Shown here one piece after another: positions 32,978 through 38,533 of a stretch of 38,533 bases of DNA (position 1 is its first letter; each line of letters opens with the position of its first letter). The notes under the pieces were generated by a model that was given only the letters and a program-made list of their open reading frames with translations, had not been told where the DNA came from and ran no database searches. Position numbers and translations under genes: made by a program. Source of the DNA: Leptospirillum sp. Lineage in GTDB: Bacteria > Nitrospirota > Leptospirillia > Leptospirillales > Leptospirillaceae. The stretch spans positions 1-38,533 of the forward strand of contig DAHUYM010000014.1 in the NCBI GenBank assembly GCA_027315205.1, given 5' to 3'.

Positions 32978-33913
32978 ATGACCGCATCCGGCAAAAACAC
33001 CTTCAGGAAACATTCGAGGCTTCTGGGCACGGGAGTCCTTCTGGGCTCGCTCATCATCGCAACCTCCGCCGGAGCGGCCTCGCGGACTCCGGAAGGGGTG
33101 GCCTACGACGCCATGGACGTCCGGTCCCTGACCACCTGGGTCGTTCCGGCCCAAACAAAGGGCTGGATCGGTGTCCAGGGCAAGGAACGCTCCAAACGAC
33201 TGGCCGTCACCCCCGGAAACCGATTCCTGCGGGTTATGAAATGCCACGCGGAACTCTACTTCGACCGTAAAACCGGACTGAACCTGTCGGTCGCCCAGAA
33301 GGCGAAGCTGAAGGAGATCCTGACCCGAACGCGGGATCGCCTGATTCCGATGGACGCCAGAGACCTTTTCCTCGTCCAGCATTTCGAGGCGATGGTCGCC
33401 TCCCCGAGCGTCGACATCGCACGGCTCTCACGCCTGAACGAACTCATCGGTTCGCTGGAAGGCGACGAGGCCGGCACCTTTGTAGAGGGATTGAAGTCCT
33501 TGCAGGGCGTGCTGACGGCACGTCAAAGAAAAACGCTCCGGGCCAAAAACGGGGATGTTCTCCCGGACACGACCGTGGACCTGTCGGGGGCCGTGTTCCT
33601 TGCGGACCGGATCCTGGCGATCCGGTGGAACGTCCTGGAAAGGAACGCCGCCTTTTCGAGCGACGCGGAACGGAACGCATGGCTCTCGAATTACCTCAAG
33701 GGCCGGCGGGAGATCCAGGAACTGGGCATCGAGAAGACCGTCTGGGACAAGAAATCCGGCGATATCCTCGAGGCCCCCTATATGGACTTCCGGGCTCTGG
33801 GGGAGATCGAAGCCAAAGCCGGACCCGTCGAAGCCCGGTTCTGGGAGACTCTTATAAAAACGGTCGGTTCTCTCAATCCGCCCTCCGCAACCCAGGGGAG
33901 CTCCCGGCCATAA
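32978..33913 (+). CDS. Secreted helical protein with LTxxQ-like motifs
   Basis: 311 aa, ATG with GGAGGAG upstream. Residues 1-34 form a signal peptide (LLGTGVLLGSLIIATSAGA). The mature part is mainly helical. Two stretches recall the LTxxQ pattern of Spy/CpxP-like periplasmic proteins: LSVAQKAKLKEILTRTRDRL around 105-124, and LTARQRKTLRAK near residue 180. That family protects envelope proteins or senses metals. The similarity is weak and the protein is about twice as long as Spy, so I give no function. One cysteine (KCHAEL) is present. It sits alone before the AT-rich island and the second 405-aa paralogue. Confidence 0.72.
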   Translation: MTASGKNTFRKHSRLLGTGVLLGSLIIATSAGAASRTPEGVAYDAMDVRSLTTWVVPAQTKGWIGVQGKERSKRLAVTPGNRFLRVMKCHAELYFDRKTGLNLSVAQKAKLKEILTRTRDRLIPMDARDLFLVQHFEAMVASPSVDIARLSRLNELIGSLEGDEAGTFVEGLKSLQGVLTARQRKTLRAKNGDVLPDTTVDLSGAVFLADRILAIRWNVLERNAAFSSDAERNAWLSNYLKGRREIQELGIEKTVWDKKSGDILEAPYMDFRALGEIEAKAGPVEARFWETLIKTVGSLNPPSATQGSSRP

Positions 33914-34217
33914 GTGGCTCGCATCTCCATTTTCAGGGTCCGGGCGTTTCGCCGGACAGCCAGGAAGGATAGGAATCGGAACGTACGTGATCGAATTTTA
34001 TTTAGATTTTAATCTTATGTCTTGATAATATATGCTATAGTCTAAAAATAAATTTCCAAAAAAATAAAATATAATTTGTTCAAAAAATAAAATTTATTTA
34101 TGATCACGGACTCAGGGGGCGGGGGAGGCCGGTGCAGGGCGTCCTCGGTTCCCGACATCCCGGTCCGGTTCGGGACGTTCAGACTCGGGGATTCCCGCGA
34201 ATTTTAAAGGAGCCAGG
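33914..34217. other. AT-rich control region of the second 405-aa-type paralogue
   Basis: A GC-rich hairpin without T run lies at 33938-33957. From 33995 to 34100 the sequence is strongly AT-rich and carries an extended -10 box TGCTATAGT (34033-34041). TGATAATAT (34023-34031) is shared with the upstream block of the first paralogue. The last 100 nt form a GC-rich leader with short inverted repeats before AAAGGAG. Confidence 0.5.
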
Positions 34218-35447
34218 ATGGACCTCCTCGCCGCCTGCCACCCGTTCGTCGAAAGGGAAAAACCCCGCGTCTCTCCGCCCGGCATTTCGGACGCCCTATC
34301 GACCCCCGCGTCGGAAATCCCTTCCGATTCCTGGCACATCGGATTTTCGAGAGCCGGGGACCTTCTCTATTACTCGGACAACGCCCCGGATTTCTTCCGG
34401 AACGTTCCGACCCTGAAGGGTCTGGACACGTTCATTGACGAACTTGGGCATTGGGTCAACTACAAGGACTTCCGGAATTTCGAAACCTTCCGGACAACGC
34501 TTTTCAGCAACGCGCGTGCCGAAACGGTCGTCCGGGTCAACCGGGTCGAGCTGACCCGCCCGCAGATGCTCGGAATCGCGTCCCGGAAACATCCGGACGG
34601 ATACCACCTGGTTTTCGTGCCGGGTCATGAAGGTGGAGTCAACCCCGACATCGTGCTGAAGCCGGGATTCTTCCAGAACGAAGCGGCTTTCCTGAAAGAA
34701 GCGAAGGACTGGCTGGAAAGGGTCGATGAAGAAACCCTGGCCGTGACGGCCATCGAAACGTTCAAGACCGAGACGGCTGCATCCCCGATTCCGACGGTTG
34801 CGATCCGCTCCATCAAGGGGGATCCCCTGAAACTGCCGGCCAATGCGGAAATCCAACAGCTTCCCCAGCTCTCCGAAGCCCTTCTGGCCTCCGGGAGATG
34901 GTGGGGAAGCGTCATCGAGGACACGGCCAATCGTCCGAGGGACTACTGGATCCACACGTCGGTGCGATGCGGCAGGGTCCTTCCCGTCCTTACCCTTTCC
35001 GTGAACACCGGATCGATCAAGAAGGTCGGGGTGTCTTTTTTTTCAAGTGTCCTGTCCCAGATGTCCGAGAAAATCCTGGACTGCGCGAAGAGCTACACCG
35101 GCTCGTCCAAATACCGGTATGCCAGATACTGGAAGGGATACGAAGGATACGATTTCCAGAAGGCCGAAACGATCATCGAACTGGTATCCCGGGATTCGAT
35201 CGTGGTCTCGCTCATTCCGGTCCACACGACGACTCAGGACCTTCTCAGGGTCTCCCGGAAGATCCGTCTGGACGAACCCTACTTCTGGGACGAAAAGAGG
35301 GGCCAGATCTGGATCGTATTAAGGAATACGTCTGTCGAGAATGCCGAGCTGATGGCACGACCCTCCCTCACCGCCAGGATGGACGGGCCCCTCGTCGGCG
35401 CTCCCCAGACCGTCGAGACCTTTATCCTCAAATACTGTCACTCGTGA
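34218..35447 (+). CDS. Uncharacterised 409-aa protein, paralogue of the gene at 8509
   Basis: 409 aa, ATG with AAAGGAG upstream, a better ribosome site than its paralogue has. It aligns with the 405-aa protein over the whole length: SWHIGFSRAG, ETVVRVNR, GIASRK, RVDEETL, RWWG, YWIHT with RCGR, QMSEKILDCA, KYRYARYW, PYFWDEK, IWIVLR with ENAE, and ETFILKYCH at the end. The N-terminal 35 residues and a stretch around 185-220 differ. No signal peptide, membrane segment or known motif is seen. The two copies lie about 25 kb apart in opposite orientation and each sits behind an AT-rich block, which suggests a duplicated, individually regulated unit. I do not recognise the family. Confidence 0.87.
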   Translation: MDLLAACHPFVEREKPRVSPPGISDALSTPASEIPSDSWHIGFSRAGDLLYYSDNAPDFFRNVPTLKGLDTFIDELGHWVNYKDFRNFETFRTTLFSNARAETVVRVNRVELTRPQMLGIASRKHPDGYHLVFVPGHEGGVNPDIVLKPGFFQNEAAFLKEAKDWLERVDEETLAVTAIETFKTETAASPIPTVAIRSIKGDPLKLPANAEIQQLPQLSEALLASGRWWGSVIEDTANRPRDYWIHTSVRCGRVLPVLTLSVNTGSIKKVGVSFFSSVLSQMSEKILDCAKSYTGSSKYRYARYWKGYEGYDFQKAETIIELVSRDSIVVSLIPVHTTTQDLLRVSRKIRLDEPYFWDEKRGQIWIVLRNTSVENAELMARPSLTARMDGPLVGAPQTVETFILKYCHS

Positions 35448-35915
35448 ACCGTGCGTCGTACGCTTTCATTCTTCGTTCACGGGAGCGTGTCCGGACCGTT
35501 CATCGCTTTCCTTTAGATATACCTTCTCTCTCTCTTTATCCCTTCGGGACAAGCGCGATTTCATCGGGGCACCCGGAGGAATGGGAGGCCTTCTCCCCCC
35601 GGGACCCGTTGGCCGGAGCGGACCCTTGTTTCCCTTGACCTTCGAACCCGATGCCATGACCGTTTCCTTTGAATGCAATGAGTCCGGCGGCGGATCTTTT
35701 TCCCGGATCCGGAAGATTCTGCCTGAAGGTTCGATTCAGACAAGATTTGAAACAGGAAAAGTCCATTACATTGCTATGATATTCCTGTGTTCGGATAAGG
35801 TATAATGCCAACTTTATAGATGGAAGACATTCAGAGGGTATTGGGGTGGATTCCGGCAGGGGCGCAAAGGCCTCATCAAGATATCGGGGATCTTTAGACG
35901 GACAAAGGAATCAGT
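35448..35915. other. Intergenic region upstream of the membrane protein
   Basis: Besides the candidate small basic ORF on the minus strand, it holds a 7-bp inverted repeat (CGTGAAC 35443-35449, GTTCACG 35474-35480) across the stop of the preceding gene. A TATAAT at 35801-35806 lies about 110 nt before the next start. No good -35 box accompanies it. Confidence 0.4.
35466..35657 (-). CDS. Possible small basic protein
   Basis: 63 aa if read from the ATG at 35657, with AAGGA upstream. An in-frame start seven codons earlier is also possible. It is basic and proline-rich (RPTGPGGRRPPIPPGAP) with a charged helical end (RRDKEREKVYLKES). There is no clear promoter and no family. Third positions are not strongly biased, so it may be a chance frame in an otherwise empty intergenic region. 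Confidence 0.3.
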   Translation of the reverse strand: MASGSKVKGNKGPLRPTGPGGRRPPIPPGAPMKSRLSRRDKEREKVYLKESDERSGHAPVNEE

Positions 35916-37166
35916 TTGCCTCTTGACGACGAAATCCAAACGATCAGGGGTTCGACTCCCTCTCTTTTCCGCTCCTCCATTTCGTCCGATGATTTGTCCC
36001 TCATCCTGAAAAAAATCCTCGGTCCCGGCCTGGGGATCCTTCTTGTCGCGATCGCCATCGGCGGGTGGCACCAGATCGGATTCCATGAAGGCTTCAATAT
36101 CGGGGACTGGCTCATCAACTACCAGGGTGGGTTCGTAAGGCGCGGGTTCATCGGAGAAATCCTCTACGGGGTCTCCCGCGTGACCCACGTCAGCCCCGCC
36201 GTTTTGTTGGTCGCCCTTCAGGCCATCATCTTTGCGATCTATTTTTATTTTTCCTGCCGTATCCTTCAGACCAAATACAACCTCGTAAAATACGCTTTCC
36301 TCCTGTTTTCCCCGTTCCTGTTCGCCTTCGCCATCACATCACAGGCGGGGGGCTATCGAAAGGAAATCCTTTACTTTGCGGTCCTGGCGTTTGTCACGTA
36401 CGCCCAATACGCCTATACCCCCAAACGATTCCAGCGCGCCTTCTATTGGGTCCTTTTCCTCTACCCCATGGTCCTGCTCACCGATGAACTGGGTCTCGTG
36501 ATCCTCCCCCTCCTGATCGGCATCTTCTGGAACAGGATGCGTCCCCTGTCCCTCGGGACCCTTCTCTATCTGACGTTTTTTATCGCCGAGAATGCGGCCG
36601 TTTTCCTTGCGGTCCTTTTCCGCCACAGGATCCCGTCCCGTCAGGTGGACGCGATCGTATCGTCATTGATTCGGGCGGGGTACGATCCAAAAGGCTCCGG
36701 CGGGGCGATCGGGGCGTTGAGCCAGACGACCTGGGCCAACACGAGGGACACGTTGTCCTCGATCGTGAACGCCCATTATTTCTTGATATACCCGTTGGCA
36801 CTCTTGCTCTGCTCGGTCGCTTATTTCCCCCTTTTAAAGGAGATCAAGAACATCTTCAGGAAACCGGGCCTGGTCCTTGGACTCGCCGGTTCGGCGGCCG
36901 TCCTGTTGCCTGTCTTCATCATCGCGAACGATTGGGGACGTTGGATCTATATATTTCTGGTCGAGCTCTTCATGGCGATTCTCGTCGTCGACAATGAAAC
37001 GACGGACAATCCCGTGGCGCCGGGAAAGGAGTACCCCGCCAAGAAGGTCTTCGCGGGGAGTGTGCTCCTGATATTGTATGCGATCTTCTGGCACGTCCCT
37101 CATGTCCTTGAAAGGGGAAGCGATTGGCGGGCCGTCTTTCACAATGTTCCCTTTAACGGGTTCTGA
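35916..37166 (+). CDS. Polytopic membrane protein, possibly a polysaccharide polymerase-like protein
   Basis: 416 aa from a TTG at 35916 with AAAGGAA about 6 nt upstream. About nine to ten hydrophobic segments follow a short charged N-terminus: GPGLGILLVAIAIGGW, VLLVALQAIIFAIYFYFSC, FLLFSPFLFAFAI, LVILPLLIGIFW, YLTFFIAENAAVFLAVLF, and YPLALLLCSVAYF. Between helices 1 and 2 is FNIGDWLINYQGGFVRRGFIGE, a motif seen in putative membrane proteins of polysaccharide loci. DWGRWIY occurs near the C-terminus. Next to it is a GtrB-type glycosyltransferase, so a role in surface glycan or lipid glycosylation is likely, but polymerase or flippase activity is a guess. Confidence 0.72.
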   Translation: MPLDDEIQTIRGSTPSLFRSSISSDDLSLILKKILGPGLGILLVAIAIGGWHQIGFHEGFNIGDWLINYQGGFVRRGFIGEILYGVSRVTHVSPAVLLVALQAIIFAIYFYFSCRILQTKYNLVKYAFLLFSPFLFAFAITSQAGGYRKEILYFAVLAFVTYAQYAYTPKRFQRAFYWVLFLYPMVLLTDELGLVILPLLIGIFWNRMRPLSLGTLLYLTFFIAENAAVFLAVLFRHRIPSRQVDAIVSSLIRAGYDPKGSGGAIGALSQTTWANTRDTLSSIVNAHYFLIYPLALLLCSVAYFPLLKEIKNIFRKPGLVLGLAGSAAVLLPVFIIANDWGRWIYIFLVELFMAILVVDNETTDNPVAPGKEYPAKKVFAGSVLLILYAIFWHVPHVLERGSDWRAVFHNVPFNGF

Positions 37167-37302
37167 CCGGAACCGGAACGTGTCCGACAAAACCCCGGGA
37201 CCGGGCAGAAGGGGGAGGCGTGCGTCGGCGGATCCCCTTTGCCGGAAACACGTTCCGAAAGCGGATTGAACCGGTCCGTTCCCGTCCGATCCCAGGAGAG
37301 AC
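37167..37302. other. Structured spacer before the glycosyltransferase gene
   Basis: GGAACGTGT (37175-37183) and ACACGTTCC (37248-37256) form a 9-bp inverted repeat around a GC-rich loop that can pair further. It lies between two genes that otherwise look co-directional and could be a leader structure or a weak terminator without a T run. Confidence 0.3.
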
Positions 37303-38247
37303 ATGATCTCGATCATCGTTCCTTTTTACAACGAAACAGAGAGCGTCGAGTCCTTGTACCTCCGCGTTTGCCCGGTCATGGACAGCCTCGGGGAACCATG
37401 GGAGATGGTGTGCGTCAATGACGGAAGCCAAGACACCACTCTGGAAAAACTCATAACGCTCCACCGGAAAGATTCCCGCATACAGGTGATCGATCTCTCG
37501 CGCAATTTCGGGAAGGAAGCCGCCCTTACCGCGGGTCTGGACCACGCGATGGGAGATGCGATCATCCCGCTGGATGCCGATCTCCAGGATCCACCGGAAG
37601 TGATTCCGCGGATGGTCGCCAAGTGGCGCGAAGGGTATGAGGTGGTGAACGCTGTGCGGGCCGTACGCGGAGGGGAACCCTTCCTCAAGCGTTTTACCTC
37701 CTTCGGGTTTTATCGCGTCATCAACAAAATCAGCCCCGTCGCCATTCCTTCGGATACCGGAGATTTCCGGCTCATTTCAAAACCGGTTCTGGAAGCGCTC
37801 AAGCAACTCCCCGAACGAAGGCGTTTCATGAAAGGCCTTTTCGCCTGGGTCGGATTCCGGACGGCGACAGTGGCCTACAACCGCGACCCAAGATTCTCGG
37901 GAAAAACCAAATGGAACTACTGGAAACTCTGGAACTTCGCCATGGAAGGCATCACATCCTTCAGCCATATTCCCCTCCAGTGGGCTTCCTACCTCGGGTT
38001 TTTTGTTTCGTTGCTGGCTTTCCTCTATGCGATCGTCTTGATATTCCGGACAATGATCTACGGTAATCCCGTCAAGGGATACCCCTCTCTCATGGTGACA
38101 TTGCTCTTCCTGGGCGGGGTCCAGCTGATGGCGCTGGGCGTCATCGGGGAATACATGGGAAGAACCTATGAAGAAAGCAAGCAAAGGCCGATCTACCTGA
38201 TCCGGAAAAAGTGGGGCTTTTCCGGAAGTCTCCGGCTCCCTCGATGA
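37303..38247 (+). CDS. GtrB/DPM1-type family 2 glycosyltransferase
   Basis: 314 aa, ATG with AGGAGAG upstream. It transfers a sugar from a nucleotide sugar to an undecaprenyl (or similar) phosphate on the cytoplasmic face. Motifs present are IIVPFYNE at the N-terminus, NDGS (39-42), the metal-binding DAD at 91-93 in PLDADLQDPPE, DTGDFRL, and the acceptor-region RDPRFSGKTKWN. Two C-terminal membrane helices (about 225-250 and 262-285) match GtrB. The likely product is a lipid-linked sugar used by a membrane glycosyltransferase. The membrane protein just upstream is a candidate partner. Confidence 0.93.
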   Translation: MISIIVPFYNETESVESLYLRVCPVMDSLGEPWEMVCVNDGSQDTTLEKLITLHRKDSRIQVIDLSRNFGKEAALTAGLDHAMGDAIIPLDADLQDPPEVIPRMVAKWREGYEVVNAVRAVRGGEPFLKRFTSFGFYRVINKISPVAIPSDTGDFRLISKPVLEALKQLPERRRFMKGLFAWVGFRTATVAYNRDPRFSGKTKWNYWKLWNFAMEGITSFSHIPLQWASYLGFFVSLLAFLYAIVLIFRTMIYGNPVKGYPSLMVTLLFLGGVQLMALGVIGEYMGRTYEESKQRPIYLIRKKWGFSGSLRLPR

Positions 38248-38342
38248 AGCCGAAAACAGGCCGGTCCTGTGACAGGGCCCTCTCGGCTCAATACGGAGTT
38301 CGCAGGTAGACGGCCCTTGGGCGGTTCGTCGAGCAGAACGGG

Positions 38343-38513
38343 ATGATCATCGCCGACATGGACGAGAAGACCGACACCCTGCTGATGCTGACCAGTTTCG
38401 AATCCTTCGACACCCTGGCCCGGAACGGGACGTCCATCCCGAAGATCGTCGAACGGATCCAGTCCCTGGTGCACGCAACGCTCGGGGAAGAACGCGAGGG
38501 ACGCGTACGGTGA
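38343..38513 (+). CDS. Small ORF or gene fragment upstream of a CxxC protein
   Basis: 56 aa from the only in-frame start (ATG 38343). An in-frame stop lies at 38307-38309, and the codons between (ALGRFVEQNG) also read like protein. The chain MIIADMDEKTDTLLMLTSFE...IPKIVERIQSLV has an alternating hydrophobic pattern like the end of a small alpha/beta domain. This suggests the 3' part of a longer gene whose front was lost. The stop overlaps the next start as GTGA, so it is or was translated. Family not recognised. Confidence 0.45.
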   Translation: MIIADMDEKTDTLLMLTSFESFDTLARNGTSIPKIVERIQSLVHATLGEEREGRVR

Positions 38514-38533
38514 GCCCGCACTGCCCCGTCTGC
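38510..38533 (+). CDS. Start of a gene cut by the window end, MSPHCPVC
   Basis: The GTG at 38510 overlaps the preceding stop (GTGA). Eight residues are visible, with a CPVC (CxxC) that could be the first half of a zinc ribbon or a redox site. Nothing more can be said. Confidence 0.45.

Overview
The window looks like chromosomal DNA of an acidophilic chemolithotroph of the Leptospirillum type (phylum Nitrospirota). This is an inference from the gene mix: a high-GC, arginine- and proline-rich background, a DsrE/TusA sulfur-carrier cluster, a fused NuoE-NuoF, and many secreted or outer-membrane proteins of no known family. No rRNA or taxonomic marker is present, so the assignment is tentative. 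The GC-rich background is broken by short, very AT-rich islands near 9.74-9.86, 16.13-16.26, 16.49-16.66, 17.46-17.57 and 33.99-34.10 kb. Most lie just upstream of accessory genes.

Layout. 0-3 kb: a broken pirin remnant, a degraded or unrecognised stretch, and two outer-membrane barrel-type proteins. 3.2-5.1 kb: a beta-carbonic anhydrase with its terminator, then an aldo/keto reductase behind a nested hairpin leader. 5.1-7.1 kb: a tightly packed five-gene DsrE/DsrF/TusA/DsrE2-like operon behind a clear sigma70-type promoter. 7.2-8.5 kb (minus): an Rrf2-family regulator and a periplasmic PEBP protein. 8.5-9.7 kb (minus) and 34.2-35.4 kb (plus): two paralogues of about 405 aa from a family I do not recognise. 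10.1-10.7 kb: a DUF2844-like protein.

10.84-16.74 kb is an apparent tRNA-linked island. An intact tRNA-Gly(GCC) gene lies at its right end and a 46-bp copy of the 3' half of that tRNA at its left end. Between them is a two-partner-secretion pair, an FHA-type TpsA adhesin and a TpsB-type transporter. The natural start of the transporter seems to have changed from ATG to ATA inside an overlap with the tpsA stop codon. No integrase is visible.

17-19.7 kb: a small hypothetical protein, an intact pirin behind a consensus promoter with an AT-rich palindrome, and two small secreted or membrane-anchored proteins. 19.7-24.4 kb: a P-type cation ATPase, divergent from a two-gene alkylation-repair operon (Ada-AlkA fusion plus Ogt). 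24.5-25.15 kb: a truncated epimerase beside tRNA-Lys(CTT). 25.2-27.1 kb: a solitary NuoE-NuoF fusion. 27.2-29.6 kb: a lipoprotein and an orphan Mod-type DNA methyltransferase. 29.6-32.7 kb (minus): glmM followed by a short comEC. 33-38.5 kb: a secreted protein, the second 405-aa-type paralogue, a polytopic membrane protein, a GtrB-type glycosyltransferase, and a small ORF overlapping the start of a gene that runs off the window.

How they may work together: the DsrE/TusA set should handle protein-bound sulfane sulfur. The TPS pair should place an adhesin on the surface, and the membrane protein and glycosyltransferase suggest a surface-polysaccharide or lipid-glycosylation locus. The best candidates for undescribed biology are the 405-aa paralogous family, the structured leader of the aldo/keto reductase, the tpsA/tpsB junction with its A7 tract, and the stand-alone DsrE/TusA cassette.
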